From assembly GCF_900108245.1 (NCBI RefSeq), contig NZ_FNUY01000001.1:907285-971284 (forward strand): a stretch of 64,000 bases of DNA, given 5' to 3'. Under the pieces are notes generated by a model that was not told where the DNA came from, did no database searches, and saw nothing but the letters and a program-made list of their open reading frames with translations. Source of the stretch: Allobosea lathyri (GTDB taxonomy: Bacteria; Pseudomonadota; Alphaproteobacteria; Rhizobiales; Beijerinckiaceae). Below are positions 36,676 through 45,443 of this stretch, piece by piece. A program made the translations under genes and the position numbers. Positions within the stretch are counted from its first letter, which is position 1, and each line of letters begins with the position of its first letter.

Positions 36676-37020
36676 ATGGCGGGGGCAAGCAATGGAACCG
36701 CTCCGATCGGCGCGTTGCGACGCAGGCTGGTGCTCGAAGCGCCGGTTCTCGTTCCCGATGGCCTCGGCGGTGCGACGCAAAGCTACGCGACCGTCGCGGC
36801 GGTCTGGGCGCAGGTCGAGTGGCTCTCAGGCAGCGAGCATTGGCGCATGGGGCGGCCTGAGCAGGTCGCGAGCTGTCGCGTGACCATGCGCTGGCGGGCG
36901 GGCGTCGATGCGGGCCAGCGCCTGCGCGACGGCGAGCGCATCTTCGATATCCGCGCGGTTTCCGATCCCGAAGACGGGCGACGGCGGCTTGTCTGCCTTG
37001 TCGCGGAGGTCGGGACATGA
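36676..37020 (+). CDS. GTA g7, head closure protein
   Basis: The 114-residue protein is an SPP1 gp16-like head-closure/head-tail joining protein: IGALRRRLVLEAPVLVPDGLGGATQSYATVAAVWAQVEWLSG is the usual start. The ATG at 36676 is three bases past the g6 stop; a TTG at 36670 overlapping that stop is also possible. Its stop overlaps g8 by four bases. Confidence 0.88.
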   Translation: MAGASNGTAPIGALRRRLVLEAPVLVPDGLGGATQSYATVAAVWAQVEWLSGSEHWRMGRPEQVASCRVTMRWRAGVDAGQRLRDGERIFDIRAVSDPEDGRRRLVCLVAEVGT

Positions 37021-37427
37021 GTGACGCCATTCTTGCGTTGCGAGCTGCGATCCAGGCCCGTCTGGCGGCAGACCCGGCACTGACCGCGCTCATAGGAGCG
37101 GGCCGCATCCATGGCGAGGCGCCGCGCGCCGCGCGAGGCGTCTATGTCGTCCATGGCGATGTCGACGCCCGCGACTGGTCGACCGGCAGTGACGGCGGCT
37201 GCGAGCAGGACGTCGCGCTGGTGGTCTGGGCCGGCGAGAGCAGCTCAGCGAAACAGGCGCTGGAGGCTGCAGCACTCATCGTCAAAGCGCTCGATGACGC
37301 ACCGCTCGCGCTCACGGGGCACAGGCTCATCAATCTGAAATGGCAGTCCAGCCGATTGGCGCGTGAAGCCAAGGCCGGGCTCGCTTTCGTCACCATCCGC
37401 TTTCGCGCGGTCACGGAAACACTCTGA
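37017..37427 (+). CDS. GTA g8, DUF3168 tail terminator protein
   Basis: The 136-residue protein is of the DUF3168 family, the ring that ends the tail tube and joins it to the head. ALRAAIQARLAADPALTALIGAGRIHGEAP is the family N-terminus and TGHRLINLKWQSSRLAREAKAGLAFVTIRFRAVTE the C-terminal strand region. ATGA overlap with g7. Confidence 0.9.
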   Translation: MSDAILALRAAIQARLAADPALTALIGAGRIHGEAPRAARGVYVVHGDVDARDWSTGSDGGCEQDVALVVWAGESSSAKQALEAAALIVKALDDAPLALTGHRLINLKWQSSRLAREAKAGLAFVTIRFRAVTETL

Positions 37428-37451
37428 ACTCTTGAGACAGGGAGGCGCCGG

Positions 37452-37862
37452 ATGTCGGCACAAAAGGGCAAGGATCTGCTGCTCAAGGCGGCGGATGGAG
37501 GCGGGGCCTTCGTCACCGTCGCCGGGCTGCGTGCCCGGCAGATCGCGTTCAACGCCGAAGCGGTCGACGTCACACATTCGGAATCCGCGGGACGCTGGCG
37601 CGAATTGCTGGCGGGGGCTGGCATGCGCCGGGCCAGCATCAGCGGCGCCGGCATTTTCAAGGATGAGACCTCGGACGCGCTGGTGCGCCAGATCTTCTTC
37701 GATGGCGCGATCCGGAACTGGCAGGTGATCGTTCCCGATTTCGGCACGATCACCGGCCCGTTCCAGCTTTCGAGCCTGGAATATCGCGGCGACCACGCCG
37801 GCGAGGTGACGTTCGACCTCTCGCTGGAATCCGCCGGTCAGCTGACCTTCACGCTGCTTTGA
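37452..37862 (+). CDS. GTA g9, major tail tube protein (TP901-1 family)
   Basis: The 136-residue protein polymerises into the tail tube. It begins MSAQKGKDLLLKAADGGGAFVTVAGLRARQIAFNAEAVDVTHS-like, which is characteristic of the TP901-1 phage major tail family. AGGGAGG lies seven bases before the ATG. Intact length for the family. Confidence 0.92.
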   Translation: MSAQKGKDLLLKAADGGGAFVTVAGLRARQIAFNAEAVDVTHSESAGRWRELLAGAGMRRASISGAGIFKDETSDALVRQIFFDGAIRNWQVIVPDFGTITGPFQLSSLEYRGDHAGEVTFDLSLESAGQLTFTLL

Positions 37863-37872
37863 GGAGCCGGAC

Positions 37873-38232
37873 ATGATCAACCGCCATCGCGGCGAAACCG
37901 CGCTCATGGTCGAGGGCGAGGCGCTCCCGATGCGCCTGACATTAGGCGCGCTCGCCGAACTCGAACATGCCTTCGCCGTCGACAGCCTGCCGGCGCTGGG
38001 CGAGCGCTTCATCGGCGGCCGCCTCTCTGCGCGGGACGTGACACGTATCCTCACTGCCGGGTTACGCGGTGCCGGCAGCAGCGTCAGCGAAGACCAGGTC
38101 GCGAACCTTGCGTTCGACGGCGGGCTGAACGGGGCGATCAAGGCGGCGATCGGCCTGCTGGAGGCGACCTTCGGCGACGCAGCCGCCGTCGAAGGGGAGC
38201 CGGCGCGCCCTCCGCAGCCGCCGGCGATGTGA
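37873..38232 (+). CDS. GTA g10, tail assembly chaperone-like gene transfer agent family protein
   Basis: The 119-residue protein is of the conserved GTA family following the major tail gene: NRHRGETALMVEGEALPMRLTLGALAELEHAF and SARDVTRILTAGLRGAG are typical. By position before the tape measure gene it should assist tail assembly. GAGGAG lies nine bases before the ATG; it overlaps the next gene by four bases. Confidence 0.88.
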   Translation: MINRHRGETALMVEGEALPMRLTLGALAELEHAFAVDSLPALGERFIGGRLSARDVTRILTAGLRGAGSSVSEDQVANLAFDGGLNGAIKAAIGLLEATFGDAAAVEGEPARPPQPPAM

Positions 38233-38438
38233 GCCCGTTGCCGGCGGCACAACCCTTTCCCTGGCGCGACATCATGGCATTCGGACTCGGCCGGCTCGGC
38301 TGGACGCCCGAGGCCTTCTGGAAAGCGACGCCGCGCGAGATCGGTGCGGCGTTGCGGGCTCACCAGAGCACCCAGCCATTGGCCGCACCGGAACTCTCGA
38401 CGCTTCGTAGCCTGATGGCCGCTCATCCCGACGCCTGA
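38229..38438 (+). CDS. GTA g10.1, tail assembly chaperone 2 (rcc01693-like)
   Basis: The 69-residue protein matches the small rcc01693-type family: FPWRDIMAFGLGRLGWTPEAFWKATPREIGAAL. It starts with GTG at 38229 overlapping the g10 stop (GTGA). In tailed phages two overlapping chaperone genes often precede the tape measure gene; here the overlap is direct without evidence of frameshifting. Confidence 0.88.
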   Translation: MSPLPAAQPFPWRDIMAFGLGRLGWTPEAFWKATPREIGAALRAHQSTQPLAAPELSTLRSLMAAHPDA

Positions 38439-38475
38439 CGCAGCGTGCTGCTCCCATTCCGAAGAGGCAATTACA

Positions 38476-39069
38476 ATGGCCGATGAAGAGGTCGTCAGTT
38501 CATCCCGCCTGGACAATCTCAAGTCCCTGGGTTCGCTGACTCAAAATTTGAACAGATCGGCGGAAGCCTTTGGGAAATCGATCAGCAACGCGTTCGCCAA
38601 GGGCATCGTCGAAGGCAAGCGCTTCGAGGATGTGATGCGCAGCGTCGGCAAGTCGATGACCGAAAGCCTGCTCAAACCCGCTCTGAAACCGTTGCAGGGC
38701 AGCCTGTCGAGCCTGCTGAGCAGCGGCGTGAAGAGCCTCACGGGGCTCGTCACCAACGTCAACCTCGGCTCGCCCGCCGCGAGTCTGCCGGTCAACGCCT
38801 TCGCCGAAGGTGGCGTCATCGCGTCACCCGCCTATTTTCCGCTTGGTCGGGGGCTTGGCCTGATGGGCGAGCGCGGCGCCGAGGCGATCATGCCGCTGTC
38901 GCGCGGGGCCGATGGCAAGCTCGGCGTGCGGGCCGGCGGCGAGGCTCGAAGGCCGTTGAGCGTCACGGTCCAGGTCTCGACGCCGGATGCCGACAGCTTC
39001 CGCCGCTCTGAGGCCCAGGTCTCCGCTGCGATCGCCCGAGCGGTGGCGCGAGGCAGCCGCGCGCTGTGA
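38476..39069 (+). CDS. GTA g11, short tail tape measure protein
   Basis: The 197-residue protein sets tail length; the short size agrees with the short RcGTA tail. The N-terminal half is helical (FGKSISNAFAKGIVEGKRFEDVMRSVGKSMTESLLKP) and the C-terminal half has the phage tape measure motif FAEGGVIASPAYFPLGRGLGLMGERGAEAIMPLSR. Preceded by AGAGG and 37 bases after g10.1. Confidence 0.92.
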   Translation: MADEEVVSSSRLDNLKSLGSLTQNLNRSAEAFGKSISNAFAKGIVEGKRFEDVMRSVGKSMTESLLKPALKPLQGSLSSLLSSGVKSLTGLVTNVNLGSPAASLPVNAFAEGGVIASPAYFPLGRGLGLMGERGAEAIMPLSRGADGKLGVRAGGEARRPLSVTVQVSTPDADSFRRSEAQVSAAIARAVARGSRAL

Positions 39070-39109
39070 GCAATGCGGCGCAAGGCACTGAGCGCAAAGG
39101 ATAAAGCCG

Positions 39110-39751
39110 ATGACCGATTTCCATGAGATCCGCTTCCCGCTCGACATCGCCCGAGGCGCGCGCGGCGGACCTGAACGCCTGACGCAGATCGTCACGCTGG
39201 CCTCGGGACGCGAGGTCCGCAACAGCCGCTGGGCGCATTCGCGAAGACGTTATGATGCTGGTTCCGGCGTGCGGACGCTCGATGCGCTCGCTGCCGCCGT
39301 CGCGTTTTTCGAGGAGCGGCGTGGCAGGCTCTACGGCTTCCGCTGGCGCGACCAACTCGACTGGAAAAGTTGTCCGCCTTCGCAGAAACCGACCGCCACC
39401 GATCAGGTCATCGGCATCGGCGATGGCGTCACCACCACTTTCCAGCTCTGCAAGGACTACGGCACGGGAATCGCGACCTATCGCCGGGAGATCACAAAGC
39501 CCTGGTCCGGCGAGGTCCTGATCGCCGTCGACGGCTTTGTCCAGCCTCAGCCGGGATCGGTCGCCTGCGATCCCGCGACCGGGCTTGTGACCTTCGCCAA
39601 CGGGCATGTGCCGCCGTCCGCTGCGGTCGTAACCGCCGGCTTTCTCTTCGATGTGCCCGTCCGCTTCGACATCGATGCGATCGAAGTCGATCTCTCGGCT
39701 TTCGAAGCCGGCGAAATCCCGAAAATCCCGATCGTCGAAATCATGCCCTGA
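39110..39751 (+). CDS. GTA g12, DUF2460 distal tail protein
   Basis: The 213-residue protein is of the DUF2460/TIGR02217 family, a distal tail ring protein in RcGTA. Signatures: FHEIRFPLDIARGARGGPERLTQIVTLASG, RRYDAGSGVRTLDALAAAVAFFEERRGRLYGFRWRD and FDVPVRFDIDAIEVDL. Full length; nine bases before g13. Confidence 0.93.
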   Translation: MTDFHEIRFPLDIARGARGGPERLTQIVTLASGREVRNSRWAHSRRRYDAGSGVRTLDALAAAVAFFEERRGRLYGFRWRDQLDWKSCPPSQKPTATDQVIGIGDGVTTTFQLCKDYGTGIATYRREITKPWSGEVLIAVDGFVQPQPGSVACDPATGLVTFANGHVPPSAAVVTAGFLFDVPVRFDIDAIEVDLSAFEAGEIPKIPIVEIMP

Positions 39752-39760
39752 AGGTGGTCC

Positions 39761-40642
39761 ATGCGCGACATCCCCTCTTCTCTCGCCGCCCATATCGAGC
39801 AGGGCGCGACCACGCTCTGCCGCTGTTGGAGCCTCACCCGCCGCGACGGCCTCGTACTCGGCTTCACCGACCATGACAGGCCCTTGAGTTTCGACGGCAT
39901 CGCTTTCGCGGCGTCGACGGGGCTCGAAGCGGCCGAGACAGCGGCCGAACTCGGCTTCGCCATTGGCGGTGGCGACGTCAGTGGGGCCTTCGCGGCATCG
40001 GGCCTGAACGAGGCCGATCTGTCGCGCGGACTTTACGACGATGCCCGCGTCTCGATCTGGCTGGTCAATTGGGCGGCGGTTTCGCAGCGGCTCCTGCTCG
40101 AAACCGGTTTCGTCGGTGAAATCCGCCGCGGCGATCTGGCCTTCACAGCCGAGATCCGCGGGCCCGCCAAGGCCTTCGACGAAGAGCGCGGCCGGCTTTA
40201 CATGCGCTCCTGCGCGGCCGATCTCGGCGATGCGCGCTGTGGCGTGACGCTGACGGCGGCCGAGGGAACGGTGGCCACGAGTGACGGCCGGCTGGGGCTG
40301 ACGGCGCCGGCGCTCGCTTCCTATCCCGACGGTCATTTCACCGGAGGGCGCCTCGTCTTCACTGGCGGCGGCAATGTCGGCTTCGCGGCCGAGGTGAAGC
40401 GCCATGCTGCGGGCAGCGGGCTGATCGCGATCCAGCTCTGGCAGGCCGCTCCTGCGCCTATCATCGCTGGGGACGCCTTCACCGTGACGCCAGGCTGCGA
40501 CAAGAGCTTTGCGACCTGCCGGTCAAAATTCGGAAACGGCGTCAATTTTCGCGGGTTTCCGCACGTACCCGGCAATGATTTCATCATCGGGGGTGTCAGG
40601 CCGGGCGATGGCGCGCTCGATGGCGGGAGCCTGTTTCGATGA
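39761..40642 (+). CDS. GTA g13, DUF2163 tail hub protein
   Basis: The 293-residue protein is of the DUF2163/BR0599 family, which forms part of the RcGTA tail hub. Motifs include LSFDGIAFAASTGLEAAETAAELGF, LGDARCGVTL and the C-terminal CDKSFATCRSKFGNGVNFRGFPHVPG with Cys residues that may bind an iron-sulfur cluster, as reported for the RcGTA hub protein. Overlaps g14 by four bases. Confidence 0.93.
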   Translation: MRDIPSSLAAHIEQGATTLCRCWSLTRRDGLVLGFTDHDRPLSFDGIAFAASTGLEAAETAAELGFAIGGGDVSGAFAASGLNEADLSRGLYDDARVSIWLVNWAAVSQRLLLETGFVGEIRRGDLAFTAEIRGPAKAFDEERGRLYMRSCAADLGDARCGVTLTAAEGTVATSDGRLGLTAPALASYPDGHFTGGRLVFTGGGNVGFAAEVKRHAAGSGLIAIQLWQAAPAPIIAGDAFTVTPGCDKSFATCRSKFGNGVNFRGFPHVPGNDFIIGGVRPGDGALDGGSLFR

Positions 40643-41082
40643 GCGGGCCGGTCTCTCGAACCGACATCGTCGAAGCTGCACGGCACTGGCTGGGCACGCC
40701 CTACCATCATCAGGCGTCGCTGCGCGGCGTGGGTTGCGACTGCCTCGGCCTGGTTCGTGGCGTCTGGCGCGATCTCTACGGCCCCGAGCCGGAAGCCCCA
40801 CCGCCCTATTCGCCGAGCTGGGCCGAAAGCCTCGGCGAGGAGACGCTGGCAGTCGCTGCGTCGCGCCATCTGCTGCCGTTGCCGCGCGAGGAGGTTCGCG
40901 CGGGCGATGTCGTGCTCTTCCGCTGGCGCGGCCATCTCCCGGCCAAGCATTGCGCGATCCTGACCGCGCATGACCGCATCCTGCACGCGCATGACGGCGC
41001 GCAGGTCAGCGAAGTCGCGTTCACATCATGGTGGCGGCGGCATCTGAGCCACGCCTTTTCCTTTCCGGAGGTGACAGACTGA
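40639..41082 (+). CDS. GTA g14, NlpC/P60 cell-wall peptidase
   Basis: The 147-residue protein is a cysteine peptidase thought to open the peptidoglycan of the recipient during GTA entry. The NlpC/P60 motif GVGCDCLGLVRGVW gives Cys35 as nucleophile, and the His is in PAKHCAIL near residue 98. It overlaps g13 by ATGA and its stop overlaps the g15 start by one base (TGATG). Confidence 0.94.
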   Translation: MSGPVSRTDIVEAARHWLGTPYHHQASLRGVGCDCLGLVRGVWRDLYGPEPEAPPPYSPSWAESLGEETLAVAASRHLLPLPREEVRAGDVVLFRWRGHLPAKHCAILTAHDRILHAHDGAQVSEVAFTSWWRRHLSHAFSFPEVTD

Positions 41083-44000
41083 TGGCGACGCTTGTTCTGC
41101 AAGTCGCCGGAGCCGCGCTCGGCACGGCCTTGGGCGGACCGATCGGCGGGATGATCGGCCAGGCGATCGGCGGGATTGCCGGCAGCCAGATCGACCAGTC
41201 CTTTTTGGGTGGCGGCGGCAACCGGAACGTCGAGGGGCCGCGCCTGAAGGAGATCAACGGGCTTGCCTCGACGGAAGGAGCGGCGATCCCACGCGTCTAT
41301 GGCCGCGCCCGGCTGGGTGGGCAGCTGATCTGGGCAACGCGCTTCGAGGAGGAGATCAAGGTCGGGATCAAGCGCAGCAAGAGCGGCGGCAAAGGCGGCA
41401 AGCCGCAGAAGACCTATGAGACGACGTATAGCTACTACGCCAATCTTGCCATCGGGCTTTGCGAGGGGCCGATCGCCTTCGTGCGCCGCATCTGGGTGGA
41501 TGGTCGCGAGCTCGACGTCACCACAGTTTCGATGCGCGTCCATAACGGCCATGAGGGGCAGGAGCCCGATCCGCTGATCGCGGCCAAGGAGGCAGGTGAC
41601 GCCCCGGGCTATCGTGGTCTCGCCTATGTCGTGTTCGAGCGCTTTCCGCTCGCAGACTACGGCAACCGCGTCCCGCAATTCGCCTTCGAGGTGGTGCGCG
41701 CGGTCGAGGGGCTCGGCGGGATGATCCGGGCGGTGACGCTGATCCCTGGCGCCAGCGAATTCGTCTACGAGACGCGCGCGGTCAGCCATGAGCCGGAACC
41801 GGGCGTCACCGAAAGCCAGACGCGCCATCAGCTCTATGGCGGCGCCGACGTCGATACCGCGCTCGGCCATCTCCTCGCGCTCTGCCCAAGCCTGCGGCGG
41901 ATTGCATTGGTCGTTTCGTGGTTTGGTGACGATCTGCGGGCCGGCAACTGCACGGTGGCGCCGCGCGTCGAGATCGCCCAAAAGCCGACGACGGGAGCGG
42001 AGTGGTCGGTGGCGGGCCTGACGCGGTCCTCTGCCCGGGTGGTCAGCGAGGTCGAAGGTCGCCCGGCTTTCGGGGGGACGCCGTCTGATGAAAGCGTCAT
42101 CAACCTGATCCGCCGGCTGCGTGACGATTACGGCCTTCAGGTGGTGCTTTACCCCTTCCTGATGATGGATATCCCGTCCGGCAATGCGCTGCCCGATCCG
42201 GAAACAGGAGAGACAGGCCAGCCCCACTACCCCTGGCGCGGCCGTATCACTTGTGATCCGGCGCCGGGCCGTCCGGGCAGCGCGGAAGAAACGAGCGCGG
42301 CCAGCACACAAATCGCGGCCTTCATCGGGACGGTCGGCCCCGCCGACATGTCCGCTCTCGGCGAGCAGATCGTCTGCGCGAAGCCCGACGAATGGAGCTA
42401 TCGTCGCCTCGTCATGCACAGTGCCATGCTCGCCCAGGCTGCTGGAGGCGTCGACAGCTTCATCATCGGCTCTGAAATGATCGGCTTGACGCAGATGCGG
42501 GGAGCGTCGAGCTACCCTATGGTCGACCACCTCGTCGCTATCGCCGACGATATTCGCGCGCTGGTGCCCTCGACAAAACTGACCTATGCGGCGGATTGGA
42601 CCGAGTACGGCGCTCATATCCGCAATGGCGGGCAGAATGTCAGCTTTCCCCTCGATCCCCTCTGGGCTTCGCCGGCAATCAGCGCGATCGGCATTGACTT
42701 CTATCCGCCGCTCTCCGATTGGCGGGATTCCACCGATCATGCCGATGCGGCGATTGCGCGTGGGCCCAGCGACCTCGCCTATCTCCGCGCTCGCCTGAAC
42801 TCCGGCGAGGCGCATGAATGGTACTATGATGGCGATGCTGGGCGGGTGGCGCAGCAACGCCAGCCGATCACCGACGGTACCTATGGCAAGTCCTGGATCT
42901 TCGGGCCGAAGGATTTGCCGGGCTGGTGGAGCAACCTCCATATCGAACGTGTCGGCGGTGTCGAAACGGCCGCCACCGCCTTCGTTCCCGGCGCCAAGCC
43001 GATCTGGCTGACCGAGATCGGTGTGCCCGCCGTCGACAAGGGCGCCAATGCGCCCAATGTCTTCCCGGATTCGAAATCGGCTGAAAGCGGCTACCCGCAT
43101 TTCTCCAGCGGAGCGCGCGACGATCTCGTGCAGGCGCGCGCGCTCGAGGCGATCATTTCGGGCTTCGATCCGGCGCGGGCCGGTTTTGAGGCCAGTCGCA
43201 ATCCGGTCCATCCCGGCACGGGCATCCGCATGGTCGATCCGGCCAACATCTTTGTCTGGAGCTGGGATGCCAGGCCTTTTCCTGCCTTTCCAGACCTAAA
43301 CGCGGTCTGGGCCGACGGAGCGAATTACGAGACCGGACACTGGATCAACGGCCGTATCGAGGGAACGCCCGTCGACCGGCTGGTGCGCAAGGTCCTCGCC
43401 GATTTCGGCCTGCCGACGGCGGATGAGATCCGGATCGACGGTTTCGTCGATGGCTATGTGCTCGACCGACCGCTCTCCGCGCGACAGGCGCTCGAACCGC
43501 TCGGTCAGGCCTTTGGCTTCGACGCCACGATGAGCGCCGGCAAGCTGCGCTTCCATGCCCGCGGCGGCAAGGTCGCTCGTCAGCTCGGCACTGACGACCT
43601 GCTGCTCGACCGTGACGGCCGCCCCTATGAATTGCGCCGCGCCCAGGAAAGCGAATTGCCGCGCGAACTGCGCCTGGGTTTCAGCGACGGCGAAGAGGAT
43701 TATCGCAATGCCACGGCGCGCTCGCGTCGCCTGGCAGGCGCCGCGCGGCGCGAGGTCTCCGTCGAGACCGCTATCGTGACGCGGCCGGCGGAAGGGCAGC
43801 GTCTTGCCGATCAGCGCCTGCAGGAGGTTTGGGCAGGGCGTGAAACGCTGGAGATCGACCTGTCCCCGCGCTGTATGGATCTGGAGCCGGGTGACGTGGT
43901 CTCGCTGCCTGTCGATGGCAATGATCGTCTCTTCCGCCTGACCCGGATCAGCGATGGCCCTAGCCGAAAGGCCAGCGGTCGTGCCGTCGAACCGGCGATC

Positions 44001-44996
44001 TATATGACTGCCGGGACGCGGTCCGCGCTACGTCCGCCGCACGTCGCTCCAGCCCTGCCGGGGCGGCCGATGGTGGTGCCGCTCGCTTTGCCGGTCGCGC
44101 ACATGCAGCCGCCGCCCTTGCTGTCGGTTGCCGCCTTCGCCGCGCCATGGCCCGGCGCTCTGGCGATCTGGCAGGCCGACGGGGAGGGGCTGTTCGAATT
44201 CTTACGTCTGATCGAGGCGCCCTCGATCGTCGGGGAGACGCTGACGACGCTGCCGCCCGGACCACTCTGGCGGACGGATCGGCGCGCTGTGCTTGATGTC
44301 CGGTTGCGCGGCGGCGTGTTGTCTGCCGTCTCGGCCGAGGCTGCGCTTGCGGGAGCCAACGCTCTTGCGTTGCTCGACGAGGCCGGCGAGGTCGAGATCG
44401 TGACGGCATCGCAGGTCGAGCTGATCGGGACGCAGCAGTTTCGCCTGTCCGGCCTGGTACGCGGCATCGGAGGTTCGGAGGTGGCGGCCATGCGCAGCCT
44501 TCCGCCGGGCTCACGTATCGTGGTGCTCGACGGTGCCGCCGTGACATTGACGAGCGGCCTAGCCGATCTCCGGCAGTTGCTGCGCTATCGGATAGGCCCT
44601 TTGCAGCATGATGTCGGCGATCCCTCGATTGTCGAGATCGTGGCGGGGGTGAGCGACGTGGCGCTGAAACCCCTCTCGCCCGTCCGCCCGACTGCGCGCC
44701 GCGTGCCCGGAGGGATCGATTTCGATTGGGTAAGGCGCACGCGAATCGATGGCGATTCCTGGGAACTGGCAGAGGTGCCGGTCGGTGAGGAGGGCGAACG
44801 CTACGAAGTCGCGATTCTCGATGGCGACGAGCCGCTGCGCAGCATCGCCACCACCACTGCCGGCTGGACATATTCGACCGAGCTGGAATTGGCCGATTTC
44901 GGCACCGCTCAGGCCGAAATCGCGCTGTCGATCGTCCAGATCAGCGCGGCCGTGGGGCGCGGTCACGAATGGCGTGGACGCGTGCCGGTCCGCTGA
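41082..44996 (+). CDS. GTA g15, baseplate/megatron protein with TIM-barrel domain
   Basis: The 1304-residue protein is the large RcGTA g15-type megatron forming the tail tip and host-contact device. It starts with a Gly/Ala-rich segment (LGTALGGPIGGMIGQAIGGIAGSQ), then a hub region, a GTA glycoside-hydrolase-like TIM barrel (about residues 430-720, with YAADWTEYGAHIRNGG and WLTEIGVPAVDKGANAPN) and a C-terminal phage-tail_3-like domain (YELRRAQESELPRELRLGFSDGEEDY). GGAGG lies ten bases before the ATG. It is the last gene of the cluster. Confidence 0.95.
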   Translation: MATLVLQVAGAALGTALGGPIGGMIGQAIGGIAGSQIDQSFLGGGGNRNVEGPRLKEINGLASTEGAAIPRVYGRARLGGQLIWATRFEEEIKVGIKRSKSGGKGGKPQKTYETTYSYYANLAIGLCEGPIAFVRRIWVDGRELDVTTVSMRVHNGHEGQEPDPLIAAKEAGDAPGYRGLAYVVFERFPLADYGNRVPQFAFEVVRAVEGLGGMIRAVTLIPGASEFVYETRAVSHEPEPGVTESQTRHQLYGGADVDTALGHLLALCPSLRRIALVVSWFGDDLRAGNCTVAPRVEIAQKPTTGAEWSVAGLTRSSARVVSEVEGRPAFGGTPSDESVINLIRRLRDDYGLQVVLYPFLMMDIPSGNALPDPETGETGQPHYPWRGRITCDPAPGRPGSAEETSAASTQIAAFIGTVGPADMSALGEQIVCAKPDEWSYRRLVMHSAMLAQAAGGVDSFIIGSEMIGLTQMRGASSYPMVDHLVAIADDIRALVPSTKLTYAADWTEYGAHIRNGGQNVSFPLDPLWASPAISAIGIDFYPPLSDWRDSTDHADAAIARGPSDLAYLRARLNSGEAHEWYYDGDAGRVAQQRQPITDGTYGKSWIFGPKDLPGWWSNLHIERVGGVETAATAFVPGAKPIWLTEIGVPAVDKGANAPNVFPDSKSAESGYPHFSSGARDDLVQARALEAIISGFDPARAGFEASRNPVHPGTGIRMVDPANIFVWSWDARPFPAFPDLNAVWADGANYETGHWINGRIEGTPVDRLVRKVLADFGLPTADEIRIDGFVDGYVLDRPLSARQALEPLGQAFGFDATMSAGKLRFHARGGKVARQLGTDDLLLDRDGRPYELRRAQESELPRELRLGFSDGEEDYRNATARSRRLAGAARREVSVETAIVTRPAEGQRLADQRLQEVWAGRETLEIDLSPRCMDLEPGDVVSLPVDGNDRLFRLTRISDGPSRKASGRAVEPAIYMTAGTRSALRPPHVAPALPGRPMVVPLALPVAHMQPPPLLSVAAFAAPWPGALAIWQADGEGLFEFLRLIEAPSIVGETLTTLPPGPLWRTDRRAVLDVRLRGGVLSAVSAEAALAGANALALLDEAGEVEIVTASQVELIGTQQFRLSGLVRGIGGSEVAAMRSLPPGSRIVVLDGAAVTLTSGLADLRQLLRYRIGPLQHDVGDPSIVEIVAGVSDVALKPLSPVRPTARRVPGGIDFDWVRRTRIDGDSWELAEVPVGEEGERYEVAILDGDEPLRSIATTTAGWTYSTELELADFGTAQAEIALSIVQISAAVGRGHEWRGRVPVR

Positions 44997-45060
44997 CATA
45001 GTCTCCTCAGCGGAACATGGCACTGCATTCATGGCGCGTTCACGCGCGCGGGACTAGCTC

Positions 45061-45381
45061 ATGTCGATGATGCCGGTTGAATCTATTTTCGCCCTAACCC
45101 TGTTGGCCTCGCCGCTGCCGATCGTCCGGATTGACGATCCGACGCCTATTTCCTGCTTGTCCGCGGACGAGATGCGCGACGCTGTCGCAGAAGGGCGGGT
45201 CATGCAGCCGGCCCAGGCGTCCCGTCACGCCCGCCATGCGGCGCCGGGCGAGGTCGTGCGCATCCGGCTCTGTCGGCAGGGCGAGGATTTCGTCTATGTG
45301 GTAACGACGCTGAAACGTGACGGGCGCGTCGCGCGCGTTACGCTCGAAGGCCAATCCGGCAAGGTTGCGACCATACGCTGA
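45061..45381 (+). CDS. Small predicted periplasmic PepSY-like protein, FeuN-like candidate
   Basis: The 106-residue protein has a hydrophobic N-terminus (ESIFALTLLASPLPIV) that may act as a signal peptide. A compact domain follows, SCLSADEMRDAVAEGRVMQPAQ...VVRIRLCRQGEDFVYVVTTLKRDGRVARVTLEGQSGKV, like a PepSY unit with two Cys that could pair. It lies just before a FeuP/FeuQ-type two-component system; in Sinorhizobium meliloti the small periplasmic protein FeuN is encoded beside feuP and inhibits signalling by the kinase. Equivalence to FeuN rests on position, size and likely location. Weak ribosome site. Confidence 0.6.
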   Translation: MSMMPVESIFALTLLASPLPIVRIDDPTPISCLSADEMRDAVAEGRVMQPAQASRHARHAAPGEVVRIRLCRQGEDFVYVVTTLKRDGRVARVTLEGQSGKVATIR

Positions 45382-45443
45382 CCCCTATACCCCGACGCAG
45401 CCGGACCGGCGCGCGCCGCATCGCCAACAGGAGCTAGCCGACA

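Noticed and set aside
40806..43211. An 801-codon minus-strand frame
   Set aside because: It lies opposite to GTA g13-g15, which are certain genes. No recognisable protein features.
29208..44996. Interpretation as an active prophage
   Set aside because: No integrase, repressor, replication or lysis genes and no flanking attachment repeats. The gene set and small tape measure match a gene transfer agent.
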